Assembly (NCBI RefSeq): GCF_015160875.1
Contig: NZ_CP063374.1
Location: 1,984,001-2,048,000, forward strand
DNA length: 64,000 bases
Direction: 5' to 3'
Source of the DNA: Streptomyces chromofuscus
Lineage (GTDB): Bacteria; Actinomycetota; Actinomycetes; Streptomycetales; Streptomycetaceae
The stretch's first letter is position 1. Each line of letters begins with the position of its first letter. The position numbers were made by a program, and so were the translations under genes. The notes beneath the pieces were generated by a model. The model searched no databases. It was not told the DNA's origin and saw only the letters and a list, made by a program, of their open reading frames with translations. Shown one piece after another: positions 27,221 through 36,586 of the stretch.

Positions 27221-30200
27221 TCAGGTCTTCTGGGCCCGCGTCGTCTTCTTCGCGGTCGTGGCCTTCTTGGTCGCTCCCGCCGCCTTCTTCGCCGACGTGT
27301 TGTTGACCGCCTTCGCCGTCGCCGTCCTCCTCGCCGGTGCGCCGGCCGCCACCGTCTTCTTCGCGGCGGCCTTGCGCGGGGCCTTCACCGCGGCGGCGTC
27401 GCTGATCCGGTCGGCGCCGAGGACGTCCCGCAGGAACTTGCCGGTGTGGCTCGTCGACACCGCGGCGACCTCCTCGGGCGTGCCCTCGGCGACGACGAGG
27501 CCGCCTCCGGCGCCTCCCTCGGGGCCCATGTCGACGATCCAGTCGGCGGTCTTGATCACGTCGAGGTTGTGTTCGATGACGATGACCGTGTTGCCCTTGT
27601 CGACCAGGCCGGACAGGACCTTCAGCAGCTTGCTGATGTCCTCGAAGTGCAGACCGGTGGTCGGCTCGTCGAGGACGTAGACCGTACGTCCGGTGGACCG
27701 CTTCTGGAGTTCGCTGGCGAGCTTCACGCGCTGGGCCTCGCCGCCGGAGAGGGTGGTCGCCGACTGGCCGAGGCGGACGTAGCCGAGACCCACGTCGTGC
27801 AGCGTCCTCAGGTGCCGGGCGATCGAGGGGACGGCCTCGAAGAAGTCGAGGGCCTCCTCGATCGGCATGTTCAGGACCTCGGCGATGGACTTGCCCTTGT
27901 AGTGGACCTCCAGGGTCTCCCGGTTGTACCGGGCGCCGTGGCAGACCTCGCACGGGACGTACACGTCCGGGAGGAAGTTCATCTCGATCTTGATCGTGCC
28001 GTCGCCCGCGCAGTTCTCGCAGCGGCCGCCCTTGACGTTGAAGGAGAAGCGGCCGGGCAGGTAGCCGCGGACCTTCGCCTCGGTGGTCTCGGCGAACAGC
28101 TTGCGGATGTGGTCGAAGACACCGGTGTACGTCGCCGGGTTGGACCGCGGGGTGCGGCCGATGGGCGACTGGTCGACGTGGACCACCTTGTCGACGAGGT
28201 CGTCGCCGTCCACGCGCGTGTGCCGTCCGGGCACGTTCCGGGCGCCGTTCAGCTCGCGTGCCAGGTGCGTGTACAGGATGTCGTTGACCAGCGTCGACTT
28301 GCCGGAGCCGGACACGCCCGTGACGGCGGTGAACACGCCCAGCGGGAAGGACACGTCGATGTCCTGGAGGTTGTTCTCCCGGGCGCCGTGCACGGTGAGC
28401 TGCCGGGAGGGGTCGTGGGGCCGCCGGATGTCCGGCACCGGGATGGCCTTCTTCCCGGCGAGGTACTGGCCGGTCTGCGACTCCTCGTTGGCGAGCAGGT
28501 CCTTCAGGGAGCCGCTGTGCACGACCTTGCCGCCGTGCTCGCCCGCGCCGGGGCCGATGTCCACGACCCAGTCGGCGACCTTGATGGTGTCCTCGTCGTG
28601 CTCGACGACGATGAGCGTGTTGCCCATGTCGCGCAGCCGGACCAGGGTTTCGATCAGCCGGTGGTTGTCCCGCTGGTGCAGGCCGATGGACGGCTCGTCG
28701 AGGACGTACAGGACGCCGACGAGGCCGGAGCCGATCTGCGTGGCCAGGCGGATGCGCTGGGCCTCGCCGCCGGACAGGGTGCCGGCCGCGCGGTTCAGCG
28801 AGAGGTAGTCCAGGCCCACGTCGACCAGGAACCGCAGGCGCTCGTTGACCTCCTTCAGCACGCGCTCGGCGATCTTCTTGTCCCGCGCGCTGAGCTTCAG
28901 TTCGCCCAGGAAGTCCGCGCAGTCGCTGATCGACATGGCCGAGACCTCGGCGATCGACTTCTCCATGATCGTGACCGCGAGGACGATCGGCTTCAGGCGC
29001 GTGCCCTCACAGGTGGGGCAGGGCACCTCGCGCATGTAGCCCTCGAAGCGCTCGCGGCTGGCGTCGCTCTCGGCCTCGCTGTGCCGGCGCTTGACGAAGG
29101 GGACGGCGCCCTCGAACGGCGTGGTGTACACCCGCTCGCGCCCGTACCGGTTGCGGTAGCGGACCTCGATCTGGGTCTTGTGCCCGTACAGCAGGGCCTT
29201 CTTCGCCCGCTGCGGCAGACCCGCGAAGGGGATGTCGGTGCGGAAGCCCAGGGCGTCCGCGAGGGCGCCGATCAGACGGCCGAAGTAGTCCTTGGTGTGC
29301 CCGTGCGACCAGGGGTGGATCGCGCCCTCGTCGAGCGTCTTGTCCTCGTCCGGGACGATCAGCTCGGGGTCGACCTCCATGCGCGTACCGATGCCGGTGC
29401 ACTCGGGGCAGGCGCCGAAGGGCGAGTTGAAGGAGAAGGAGCGCGGCTCCAGCTCCTCGAAGGAGAGGTCGTCGTAAGCGCAGTACAGGTGCTCCGAGTA
29501 CATGCGCTCGCGCTCGGGGTCGTCCGCGGGGAGGTCGACGAAGTCGAGCACCACCATGCCGCCCGAGAGGCCGAGGGCGGTCTCCACGGAGTCGGTGAGC
29601 CGGCGCTTGGCGGACTCCTTGACCGTGAGGCGGTCGATGACCACCTCGATGGTGTGCTTCTCCTGCTTCTTCAGGGTGGGCGGGTTGGAGAGCTGGATGG
29701 TCTCGCCGTCCACCCGCGCGCGGCTGTAACCCTTGGTCTGCAGATCGGCGAAGAGGTCGACGAACTCGCCCTTGCGCTCGCGCACCAGCGGGGACAGCAC
29801 CTGGAAGCGGCTCCCCTCCGGCAGCTCCAGGACCTTGTCGACGATGGCCTGCGGCGACTGGCGCGAGATCGGGCGCCCGCATGCGGGACAGTGCGGCTTG
29901 CCGATGCGCGCGAAGAGCAGACGCAGGTAGTCGTAGACCTCGGTGATGGTGCCGACCGTCGAGCGCGGGTTGCGCGAGGTCGACTTCTGGTCGATGGAGA
30001 CCGCAGGGGACAGGCCCTCGATGAAGTCGACGTCCGGCTTGTCCATCTGGCCCAGGAACTGGCGGGCGTACGAGGAGAGCGACTCCACGTAGCGCCGCTG
30101 GCCCTCGGCGAAGATGGTGTCGAAGGCCAGGGAGGACTTGCCCGACCCCGACAGGCCCGTGAAGACGATGAGCGAGTCCCGAGGCAGGTCGAGCGAGACG

Positions 30201-30250
30201 TTCTTCAGGTTGTGCTCGCGCGCGCCACGGACGATGAGACGGTCGGCCAC
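27221..30250 (-). CDS. uvrA: Excinuclease ABC subunit A
   Basis: 1009-aa UvrA, the damage-recognition ATPase of nucleotide excision repair. It has two ABC modules: Walker [10 protein letters not shown] near the N-terminus and GVSGSGKST near residue 650, signatures [12 protein letters not shown] and [12 protein letters not shown], and Walker [11 protein letters not shown] and [10 protein letters not shown]. Zinc-finger Cys pairs (CPAC, CPEC, CPTC, CENC, CEVC) are also present. The C-terminal about 55 residues are Lys/Ala/Thr-rich, a histone-like tail common in streptomycetes. I prefer the GTG at 30250, because GAAAGG directly abuts the alternative GTG at 30262; the known family start ([16 protein letters not shown]) agrees. 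Confidence 0.97.
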   Translation of the reverse strand: MADRLIVRGAREHNLKNVSLDLPRDSLIVFTGLSGSGKSSLAFDTIFAEGQRRYVESLSSYARQFLGQMDKPDVDFIEGLSPAVSIDQKSTSRNPRSTVGTITEVYDYLRLLFARIGKPHCPACGRPISRQSPQAIVDKVLELPEGSRFQVLSPLVRERKGEFVDLFADLQTKGYSRARVDGETIQLSNPPTLKKQEKHTIEVVIDRLTVKESAKRRLTDSVETALGLSGGMVVLDFVDLPADDPERERMYSEHLYCAYDDLSFEELEPRSFSFNSPFGACPECTGIGTRMEVDPELIVPDEDKTLDEGAIHPWSHGHTKDYFGRLIGALADALGFRTDIPFAGLPQRAKKALLYGHKTQIEVRYRNRYGRERVYTTPFEGAVPFVKRRHSEAESDASRERFEGYMREVPCPTCEGTRLKPIVLAVTIMEKSIAEVSAMSISDCADFLGELKLSARDKKIAERVLKEVNERLRFLVDVGLDYLSLNRAAGTLSGGEAQRIRLATQIGSGLVGVLYVLDEPSIGLHQRDNHRLIETLVRLRDMGNTLIVVEHDEDTIKVADWVVDIGPGAGEHGGKVVHSGSLKDLLANEESQTGQYLAGKKAIPVPDIRRPHDPSRQLTVHGARENNLQDIDVSFPLGVFTAVTGVSGSGKSTLVNDILYTHLARELNGARNVPGRHTRVDGDDLVDKVVHVDQSPIGRTPRSNPATYTGVFDHIRKLFAETTEAKVRGYLPGRFSFNVKGGRCENCAGDGTIKIEMNFLPDVYVPCEVCHGARYNRETLEVHYKGKSIAEVLNMPIEEALDFFEAVPSIARHLRTLHDVGLGYVRLGQSATTLSGGEAQRVKLASELQKRSTGRTVYVLDEPTTGLHFEDISKLLKVLSGLVDKGNTVIVIEHNLDVIKTADWIVDMGPEGGAGGGLVVAEGTPEEVAAVSTSHTGKFLRDVLGADRISDAAAVKAPRKAAAKKTVAAGAPARRTATAKAVNNTSAKKAAGATKKATTAKKTTRAQKT

Positions 30251-30306
30251 GCCGGTCCGCACCTTTCTTGAGAGAAGTGACAGGGGCGGGGCCCCCGTGC
30301 TTTCTC

Positions 30307-30329
30307 AGACTAGGGGGAGCCACTGACAA
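30307..30329 (-). promoter_or_regulatory. RecA-independent (PafBC-type) damage promoter of uvrA
   Basis: TTGTCAGTG (30321-30329), an 8-nt spacer, then TAGTCT (30307-30312) on the minus strand: an exact match to the actinobacterial TTGTCRGTG-N8-TANNNT motif. The start would be about 50 nt upstream of the uvrA GTG. Confidence 0.88.
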
Positions 30330-30461
30330 CGCCGGTCGGATTCCCGAGTTGCATAACAATCCCCGGCCCTCCAGCATGCCCGACGCGTACGATGACCATA
30401 TAGCACGCGCATTCGATTAACGGTCGGGGTTCACCGCCTTCACCCGAAGGTGTGGCGGGGC

Positions 30462-30467
30462 TAGGGT
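30462..30467 (+). promoter_or_regulatory. -10 box of a probable leaderless gene
   Basis: TAGGGT ends 7 nt before the ATG at 30475 and there is no Shine-Dalgarno, so transcription probably starts at or next to the initiation codon. Confidence 0.55.
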
Positions 30468-30474
30468 CGGCGTC

Positions 30475-31161
30475 ATGACTGATCACGCGCGTGACCTGGC
30501 GTCTGTACGGGAAGCGACGGAACGGCTGCTCACCGCAGCAGCCAAGTTGGACAACGCGGCTGTGACCGAACCGTCACGGCTCCCCGGCTGGAGCCGGGGT
30601 CACGTACTCGCCCACCTGGCCCGCAACGCGGACGCCCTCGTGAACGTCCTCGAGGGCCGCCCCATGTACGTCTCCGCGGACGCCCGCGACGCCGACATCG
30701 ACCGGGACGCCCCACGCCCTCTCGACGTCCAGCTGGCCGACGTCCGGGAGAGCGCCGCCCGCTTGCAGGAGGCCGCCGACGTGCCCGCCGACTGGTCGCG
30801 CACCGTGGAGCTGCGCAACGGCGTGACCGACGCGGCGTCCCGGGTGCCGTTCCGGCGCTGGGTCGAGGTCGAGCTGCACCACGTGGACCTCGGCATCGGC
30901 TACGAGCTGGAGGACCTGCCGGCCGAGTTCACGGATCGGGAGATCGACTTCCTCGCCGACCGGTTCAGCGGCCACCCCGACGTACCTCACACGCGCCTGA
31001 CGGACGGCACGCGCGCGTGGAGCACCGGCCGGGCGCCGAGCGGGGGCGGGGTCACGGTCACCGGCTCCCCGGCCGACCTGCTGGGCTGGCTCGCCGGGCG
31101 CCGGGACGGCTCCGGGCTGGCCGTCGAGGGCGGACCACTGCCGTCGCTGCCCCCGCTGTAG
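30475..31161 (+). CDS. Mycothiol-dependent maleylpyruvate isomerase family protein
   Basis: 228-aa member of the DinB-like/maleylpyruvate isomerase family. The N-terminal four-helix bundle has LPGWSRGHVLAHLARNADALVNVL (residues about 36-60), with metal-binding His residues, and WVEVELHHVDLGIGY (about residues 127-141) supplies the second His cluster. The C-terminal part (WSTGRAPSGGGVTVTGSPADLLGWLAGR) is the usual MDMPI C domain. Such enzymes use mycothiol, the actinobacterial thiol, for isomerisation or thiol transfer; the substrate here is unknown. Divergent from uvrA. Confidence 0.88.
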   Translation: MTDHARDLASVREATERLLTAAAKLDNAAVTEPSRLPGWSRGHVLAHLARNADALVNVLEGRPMYVSADARDADIDRDAPRPLDVQLADVRESAARLQEAADVPADWSRTVELRNGVTDAASRVPFRRWVEVELHHVDLGIGYELEDLPAEFTDREIDFLADRFSGHPDVPHTRLTDGTRAWSTGRAPSGGGVTVTGSPADLLGWLAGRRDGSGLAVEGGPLPSLPPL

Positions 31162-31198
31162 CGGCGCGGACGCCCTGCTCGCCGTACCCCTGCCGCCC

Positions 31199-31204
31199 TA
31201 GACT
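31199..31204 (+). promoter_or_regulatory. -10 box of the metallo-hydrolase gene, probably leaderless
   Basis: TAGACT lies 7 nt upstream of the ATG at 31212; no ribosome-binding site is visible. Confidence 0.5.
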
Positions 31205-31211
31205 GGCCGGC

Positions 31212-31868
31212 ATGACGTACAGCGGACAGGTGACGGTCGGTGGCCCGGCGGACGTGCACGAGCTCAAGGACCTGATGATCAGCAAGATCGCGGTCGGCCC
31301 GATGGCCAACAACACCTATCTGCTGCGCTGCCGGGCCACCGACGAGCAGTTGCTGATCGATGCGGCCAACGACGCGCGCACGCTGCTGGGCATGATCGGT
31401 GACGACGGCATCGCGTCCGTCGTCACCACGCACCAGCACGGCGACCACTGGCAGGCGCTCGCCGAGGTCGTCGCGGCCACGGGCGCCCGTACCTACGCGG
31501 GCCGCGACGACGCCGCCGGCATCCCCGTGCCGACCGACGTCCTCGTCGACGACGGGGACACGATCCGGGTGGGCCACGTGGAACTGACCGCGCGTCACCT
31601 GGTCGGGCACACGCCGGGCTCGATCGCCCTGGTCTACGACGACCCGCACGGGCACCCGCACGTGTTCACGGGCGATTGCCTCTTCCCGGGCGGTGTGGGC
31701 AACACCCGCAAGGATCCCCGGGCGTTCGCCAGCCTGATCCACGACGTCGAGACGAAGATTTTCGACGTGCTTCCGGACGAGACCTGGGTCTATCCGGGGC
31801 ACGGCAACGACACCACGCTCGGCGCGGAACGACCGCATCTGCCGGAGTGGCACGCGCGCGGGTGGTGA
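31212..31868 (+). CDS. MBL-fold metallo-hydrolase
   Basis: 218-aa metallo-beta-lactamase-fold hydrolase of the glyoxalase II-like group. Metal ligands: THQHGDHW (residues about 74-81), His in GHTPGS (about 136), Asp in FTGDCLFPGG (about 155) and His in YPGHGNDT (about 197). It lies 50 nt after the mycothiol-related gene, so a role in thiol-ester or related detoxification is possible but unproven. Its last codons (CGCGCGGGTGGTGA) are repeated several times downstream. Confidence 0.9.
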   Translation: MTYSGQVTVGGPADVHELKDLMISKIAVGPMANNTYLLRCRATDEQLLIDAANDARTLLGMIGDDGIASVVTTHQHGDHWQALAEVVAATGARTYAGRDDAAGIPVPTDVLVDDGDTIRVGHVELTARHLVGHTPGSIALVYDDPHGHPHVFTGDCLFPGGVGNTRKDPRAFASLIHDVETKIFDVLPDETWVYPGHGNDTTLGAERPHLPEWHARGW

Positions 31869-32059
31869 CGTCCGGAGGTTGAGGGGGCGCGTGCGCGGCC
31901 GGAACCAGCCTCGGAGGCTCGGGGCGTCCGGGTGGTGAACCTGGCGCACCTCGCGGGGCTCAGCGCGCGCGGGTGGTGAACCTCGGAGGGCCCACGGCTC
32001 GCGGGTGGTGAACGTCGGAGAGCCCACGGCGCGCGGGTGGTGAACCTCGGAGGGCCAGG
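31855..32059 (+). repeat. 32-bp tandem array grown from the metallo-hydrolase stop codon
   Basis: The string GGGTGGTGA, formed by the last Gly-Trp-stop codons, occurs at 31860 (in the gene), 31930, 31971, 32003 and 32035. The last three copies are 32 bp apart and share CGCGGGTGGTGAAC plus TCGGAGGGCCCACGG. The 3' end of the gene has evidently been copied downstream. Confidence 0.85.
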
Positions 32060-32265
32060 GGCGCGGATTGCGAGACGCGCGCCCCGTGTGAATCGTCTGC
32101 ACGCGCCGCTGTCCTGCGCGCGCTCCCCGCGCACGGCGTTGTGCGGTCCACTGGACACAGCCCCGCGCGGGACGACGGCACCGGCGCGGTATGGGCCGCC
32201 GGTCCCTCGATCCCCGCCCTCGGCCGGCGGCCCACCCTCTCCGGTCGGGCGGCTCCCCCACGCTC
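32060..32265. other. Intergenic remainder before aroQ end, no feature seen
   Basis: The 206 nt between the tandem array and the aroQ stop show no clear hairpin or gene. Together with the array this makes a 397-nt convergent spacer. Confidence 0.5.
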
Positions 32266-32739
32266 CTACGCTTCGGCCTGTGCCGCTCCGACCAGCGCCG
32301 CGACCCGCTCCACGCCGAACACGTACCCCTGCACGCCGCACCCCGCGATGACACCGTCGGCACGCAGCGAGACGTACGAGTGGTGCCGGAACGACTCCCG
32401 CTGGTGGATGTTGGAGATGTGCACCTCCACCACTGGCATGCCGTCACAGGTGTTGAGCGCATCCAGGATCGCGACGGACGTGTGCGAGTAGGCACCGGGG
32501 TTGATGACGATGCCGCAGTGATTGAGCCGCGCCTCGTGGATCCAGTCGACGAACTCGCCCTCGTGGTTGGACTGCCGGAAGTCCACCGTGCCGCCGTGCG
32601 CGGCGGCCGCCTTGGCGCACAACACCTCGACGTCGGCGAGGGTGTCGGAGCCGTAGATCTCCGGCTGGCGTTGCCCGAGAAGGTTCAGGTTCGGCCCGTT
32701 GAGGATCATGATCGGGGCGTTGGCCAGGGTGCGGGGCAC
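32266..32739 (-). CDS. aroQ: Type II 3-dehydroquinate dehydratase
   Basis: 157-aa shikimate-pathway enzyme converting 3-dehydroquinate to 3-dehydroshikimate. The family pattern is complete: [19 protein letters not shown] with the catalytic Tyr, [24 protein letters not shown] and [12 protein letters not shown] with the catalytic His. GTG at 32739 has a perfect GGAGG 4 nt upstream (GGAGGAACC), whereas the longer frame to 32769 does not. Divergent from the S66 peptidase gene. Monocistronic as far as visible; other shikimate genes are not here. Confidence 0.96.
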   Translation of the reverse strand: MPRTLANAPIMILNGPNLNLLGQRQPEIYGSDTLADVEVLCAKAAAAHGGTVDFRQSNHEGEFVDWIHEARLNHCGIVINPGAYSHTSVAILDALNTCDGMPVVEVHISNIHQRESFRHHSYVSLRADGVIAGCGVQGYVFGVERVAALVGAAQAEA

Positions 32740-32810
32740 GGTTCCTCCGGTCCGGTGAGGTGGCTGCACAGCCCCGGTTTATCACGATGCGCCGCGGGCG
32801 GGACGGCCCA

Positions 32811-32816
32811 TACCCT
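32811..32816 (+). promoter_or_regulatory. -10 box of the S66 peptidase gene, probably leaderless
   Basis: TACCCT ends 6 nt before the ATG at 32823, with no Shine-Dalgarno sequence. Confidence 0.5.
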
Positions 32817-32822
32817 CCGGGC

Positions 32823-33869
32823 ATGACGACGATCTCGTATCCGCCCAAGCCCTCCCCGGGAGACCGCATAGCCGTCATCTCGCCGTCGGCCGGCCTGCCC
32901 GGAATCCTGCCGCTCCCTCATGAGCTGGGGTTGAAGCGGCTGCGGGAGGAGTACGGGCTGGAGCCGGTGGAGTATCCGGCGACGCGCACAATGGGCTCGA
33001 CGCCCCAGGAGCGGGCCGACGACATCCACGCCGCGTTCGCCGACCCGGACATCAAGGCCGTCATCGCGTCCATCGGCGGCGAGGACCAGATCACCGTCCT
33101 GCCGCTGCTGGACCGGGAGTTGATCCGCGCCCGCCCGAAGCCGTTCTTCGGAATGAGCGACAACACCAACCTGCTCGCCTTCCTGCGCAACACCGGCATC
33201 GTCGGATACCACGGCGCGTCCGTCATGGCCGAGCTCGGCCGTCCGGGCGCCCTGCACCCGCAGACCGCCGAGTCCGTGCGGGCGGCGCTGTTCACCACGG
33301 GCCCGTACGACCTGCAGCCGGCCGAGCGCTGGCGGGACGTGAGCCGCGACTGGGCGGATCCGGCGACCTTCGACGCCGAACCCGAGACCCGGCCCGGCAC
33401 CGGCTGGACCTGGGTGAACGCCGACCGTGTGGTGGAGGGCCGCAGCTGGGGCGGCTGCCTGGAGATCCTGGGCTGGCTGCTGATGGCCGACCGGGAGATC
33501 CCGCACGACCTGAGCGAGTTCGACGGCGGGGTGCTGTTCCTGGAGACCTCCGAGGACATGCCGAGCGCCGCCGAGGTCTTCCGGACCCTGAGGAACATGG
33601 GCGAGCGCGGGCTGCTGCGGCGCTTCCCGGCACTGCTGATGGGCCGACCCAAGACGTGGTCCTTCGAGCGGCCCAACAGCCCCGAGGAGGGCGCTTGTTA
33701 CGCCGCCGAGCAGCGCGAGGCCGTCCTGCGCGCGCTGCGGGCGTACGCCCCCGACACCCTGGTCGTCTTCGACGTCGACCTCGGCCACACCGACCCCCAA
33801 CTCGTGATCCCCTACGGCGGCCTGATCCGCGTGGACGGTCCCGCCCGGCGCATCACCGTCACCTACTGA
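32823..33869 (+). CDS. S66 family peptidase (LD-carboxypeptidase/MccF-like)
   Basis: 348-aa serine peptidase family S66. The N-terminal GDRIAVISPSAG and the nucleophile Ser112 in FFGMSDNTN are clear, with the second part of the triad expected from LFLETSED and LGHTDPQLVIPYGG. Family members cut murein tetrapeptide L,D bonds (LdcA) or inactivate microcin C-type peptide nucleotides (MccF). The SDNT motif rather than a lysozyme-like partner favours the MccF-like branch, but this is inference. No signal peptide, so cytoplasmic. Confidence 0.9.
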   Translation: MTTISYPPKPSPGDRIAVISPSAGLPGILPLPHELGLKRLREEYGLEPVEYPATRTMGSTPQERADDIHAAFADPDIKAVIASIGGEDQITVLPLLDRELIRARPKPFFGMSDNTNLLAFLRNTGIVGYHGASVMAELGRPGALHPQTAESVRAALFTTGPYDLQPAERWRDVSRDWADPATFDAEPETRPGTGWTWVNADRVVEGRSWGGCLEILGWLLMADREIPHDLSEFDGGVLFLETSEDMPSAAEVFRTLRNMGERGLLRRFPALLMGRPKTWSFERPNSPEEGACYAAEQREAVLRALRAYAPDTLVVFDVDLGHTDPQLVIPYGGLIRVDGPARRITVTY

Positions 33870-33930
33870 GGCACGGCCTCACCTCCGCGCGCCCCCGTAA
33901 CCGGTGGTCACCGTGGGTAGTTGACGCGGC

Positions 33931-35250
33931 ATGCACGACGTACGCACCGTAAGGGCGCCTTCCATGCTGCGGCTCGCGGCCGCCTCGCTCGCCGGGACGG
34001 CCATCGAGTTCTACGACTTCTTCGTCTACGGGACCGCGGCGGCGCTGGTCCTGGGGCCGCTGTTCTTTCCCACGTTCTCGCCGGTGGCGGGGACGCTGGC
34101 CGCCTTCGCCACCTTCGGCGTCGGCTTCGTGGCCCGGCCACTGGGCTCCGTGCTCTTCGGGCACATCGGCGACCGGCACGGACGGCGGCCGGTCCTCGTC
34201 GGCTCGCTGCTGCTCACCGGTGCGTCGACCGTCGCCGTCGGCTGCGTACCGACGTTCGACTCGATCGGAGTGGCCGCCCCCGTGCTGCTGCTCGTCCTGC
34301 GCTTCCTGCAGGGGCTCGGGCTCGGCGGTGAGTGGGGCGGGGCCGTGCTGCTCACCGCGGAGCACGCCCCGGCCGACCGGCGCGGACTGTGGTCGAGCTT
34401 TCCGCAGGTGGGGCCCCCGGTGGGCTTCCTGCTCGCCAACGGAGCGGTGCTGACGCTGTCCGCGACGCTGACCGACGCCCAGTTCGCCGCGTGGGGCTGG
34501 CGGGTCCCCTTCTGGGCCGCCGGCGTGCTGGCCCTCGTGGGGCTGTGGCTGCGGTCGTCGCTCACCGAGAGCCCCAGCTTCCTCAAGATCGACGACTACG
34601 CGCGCGTGCCGCTCGTCGAGGTCGTGCGCGACCACTGGCGGCTGGTCCTGCTCACCGCCGGAGCGCTCGCCGTCGGGTACGCGATCTTCTACGCCGTGAC
34701 CACCTGGTCGCTCGCCTACGCCACGGAACGGCTCGGGGTGAGCCGTACCGTCATGCTGACCAGTGTCATGGCCGCGGTGGTGATCAAGGGTGCGCTGACG
34801 CCGGTGGCGGCGGTCCTGGGCGACCGCTACGGGCGGCGGCCCCTGTGCCTGATCGGGTGCGCGGCGGCGGCCCTGTGGATGTTCCCGATGGTGGCGCTGC
34901 TGGCGACCGGCGCCCCGCTGCTGATGTTCCTCGGCTTCCTGGTGGCGCTGATCGCGTTCGTCACGATGTTCGGCGTGATCGCGGCGTACCTGCCGGAGCT
35001 GTACGAGCCCCGGGTCCGCTGCACGGGCGCCGCGGTCGGTTACAACCTCGGCGGCGTCCTCGGCGGCGCGCTCACCCCGATCGTGGCCACGGCACTGGCC
35101 GGGCAGGGCGGCCGGGTGCCCTGGGGCGTGGGCGCCTATATGACCGGCCTCGCGCTGCTCAGCCTGGGCTGTTTCGCGCTGCTTCCGGAGACGCGGCCGA
35201 TGCGGGTGCGGGCGACGGAGGCGGAGGCCGAGGCGGCGGCTGCCGGCTGA
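33931..35250 (+). CDS. MHS-family metabolite:proton symporter (MFS)
   Basis: 439-aa major facilitator of the metabolite:H+ symporter group (relatives ShiA, KgtP, ProP). Twelve membrane segments can be traced; GTAIEFYDFFVYGTAAALV opens the first, GHIGDRHGRRPVLVGSLLL is the loop 2-3 signature, and RFLQGLGLGGEWGGAVLL is the MHS hallmark. GDRYGRRPLCLIG repeats the loop motif in the second half. ATG 33931 has no good site; the ATG at 33964 has AAGGGCG 7 nt upstream and could be the true start. Substrate is an organic acid or similar compound; proximity to aroQ is not enough to claim shikimate. Confidence 0.9.
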   Translation: MHDVRTVRAPSMLRLAAASLAGTAIEFYDFFVYGTAAALVLGPLFFPTFSPVAGTLAAFATFGVGFVARPLGSVLFGHIGDRHGRRPVLVGSLLLTGASTVAVGCVPTFDSIGVAAPVLLLVLRFLQGLGLGGEWGGAVLLTAEHAPADRRGLWSSFPQVGPPVGFLLANGAVLTLSATLTDAQFAAWGWRVPFWAAGVLALVGLWLRSSLTESPSFLKIDDYARVPLVEVVRDHWRLVLLTAGALAVGYAIFYAVTTWSLAYATERLGVSRTVMLTSVMAAVVIKGALTPVAAVLGDRYGRRPLCLIGCAAAALWMFPMVALLATGAPLLMFLGFLVALIAFVTMFGVIAAYLPELYEPRVRCTGAAVGYNLGGVLGGALTPIVATALAGQGGRVPWGVGAYMTGLALLSLGCFALLPETRPMRVRATEAEAEAAAAG

Positions 35251-35284
35251 CTCGGGGCCCCAGCCCCGCGGCCGACCCGCCGAC

Positions 35285-36385
35285 CTACGGATTGACCGCC
35301 AGCTCCAGGTACGCCGCCAGCAGCACCAGATGAACGCCTCCCTGAAGCGGAGTGGCCCGGCCCGGCACCACCGTCAGGGCGGCGACCACGATGGTCAGTG
35401 CCAGCAGCACCATGTGGGTCGAGCCCAGGCCGAGGATCAGGGGCCCGGACAGCCAGATGGACGCCAGGGCCACGGCGGGGATGGTCAGGCCGATGCTGGC
35501 CATGGCGGAGCCCAGGGCGAGGTTGAGGCTCGTCTGCACCCGGTCACGGCGGGCGGAGCGCAGCGCGGCGATCGTCTCGGGGAGCAGCACCAGCAGCGCG
35601 ATGATCACACCGACGACGGCGTGGTCCAGGCCGGCGGCCGCCACGCCCGACTCGATCGTCGGCGACACGCCCTTCGCCAGGCCGACCACCCCGACCAGCG
35701 CGAGCAGCAGCAGGCCCAGGCTGATCCAGGCGGTGCGGGTGGATGGGGCGGTGGCGTGGTCGTCCACGGTGATCACCTCGCCCTGACGGGTGATCGGCAG
35801 GAAGTAGTCGCGGTGCCTGACGGTCTGGGTCGCCACGAACAGGCCGTACAGGATCAGTGAGGACACCGCGGCGAAGGTGAGCTGCAGCCCCGAGAACTGC
35901 GGGCCGGGCGTGCTGGTCGTAAAGGTCGGCAGCACCAGGCTGAGCGTGGCCAGGGTGGCGACCGTGGCGAGGGCGGCGCCGGTGCCCTCGGGGTTGAAGA
36001 CGGCCGTGCGGTGGCGCAGGGAAGCCACCAGCAGGCTCAGTCCGACGATGCCGTTGCAGGTGATCATCACGGCGGCGAAGACCGTGTCCCTGGCCAGGGA
36101 GGCGCTCTTGTCGCCGCCGTCCAGCATGAGGGTGACGATCAGCGCGACCTCGATGACCGTGACGGCGATCGCGAGGACGAGCGAGCCGAAGGGTTCGCCG
36201 ACCCGGTGGGCGACCACTTCCGCGTGGTGCACGGCGGCGAGGACCGCGCCCGCGAGGACGACCGTCATCAGGACGACGACCGCGCCCGGCACATGGCGGC
36301 CCCAGGTGAAGACCAGCAGGACCGCCGCGAGCACCGGCACCACGTACGTCCACCCATGCGTGAGCGACCTGAGCCGATCGATCAT
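35285..36385 (-). CDS. Calcium/cation:proton antiporter (ChaA/CAX type)
   Basis: 366-aa membrane protein with about 11 helices. The two conserved alpha-repeats are seen in GEPFGSLVLAIAVTVIEVALI (about residues 62-82) and LVLLPETIAALRSARRDRVQTSLNLALGSAMASIGLTIPAVA (about residues 265-306), with the acidic Glu residues used for cation exchange. Probably exports Ca2+ or Na+ in exchange for protons. It lies 201 nt downstream of terC on the same strand; both could protect against metal stress, though only terC has a riboswitch. Confidence 0.92.
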   Translation of the reverse strand: MIDRLRSLTHGWTYVVPVLAAVLLVFTWGRHVPGAVVVLMTVVLAGAVLAAVHHAEVVAHRVGEPFGSLVLAIAVTVIEVALIVTLMLDGGDKSASLARDTVFAAVMITCNGIVGLSLLVASLRHRTAVFNPEGTGAALATVATLATLSLVLPTFTTSTPGPQFSGLQLTFAAVSSLILYGLFVATQTVRHRDYFLPITRQGEVITVDDHATAPSTRTAWISLGLLLLALVGVVGLAKGVSPTIESGVAAAGLDHAVVGVIIALLVLLPETIAALRSARRDRVQTSLNLALGSAMASIGLTIPAVALASIWLSGPLILGLGSTHMVLLALTIVVAALTVVPGRATPLQGGVHLVLLAAYLELAVNP

Positions 36386-36507
36386 GCAGCGATCCTCGCA
36401 GACCGGTTCGCACCTCGCATTCCGGTCAGTAGGAGGGGGCGGGAGTCGTACGAGACGCGTAGGTCACAGCATGGCTCCTGGGCACGGGGCGGACTCGGAA
36501 AATGAGG

Positions 36508-36538
36508 AGCGGTGCCCGGCAGTTGACCGAGCACCGCT
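36508..36538 (-). terminator. Possible terminator after terC
   Basis: AGCGGTGC (36508-36515) pairs with GCACCGCT (36531-36538) around a 15-nt loop, about 50 nt past the terC stop. Confidence 0.45.
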
Positions 36539-36586
36539 TCTTCTGACGGGTGTCACCGGCGACGGGCGTCACCCCGTCCGAGGTGG

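Noticed and set aside
27173..30271. 1032-aa plus-strand open frame opposite uvrA
   Set aside because: Shadow of uvrA; no ribosome-binding site or domain.
30263..30474. LexA/SOS box upstream of uvrA
   Set aside because: I found no palindromic LexA site; the RecA-independent motif explains the promoter better.
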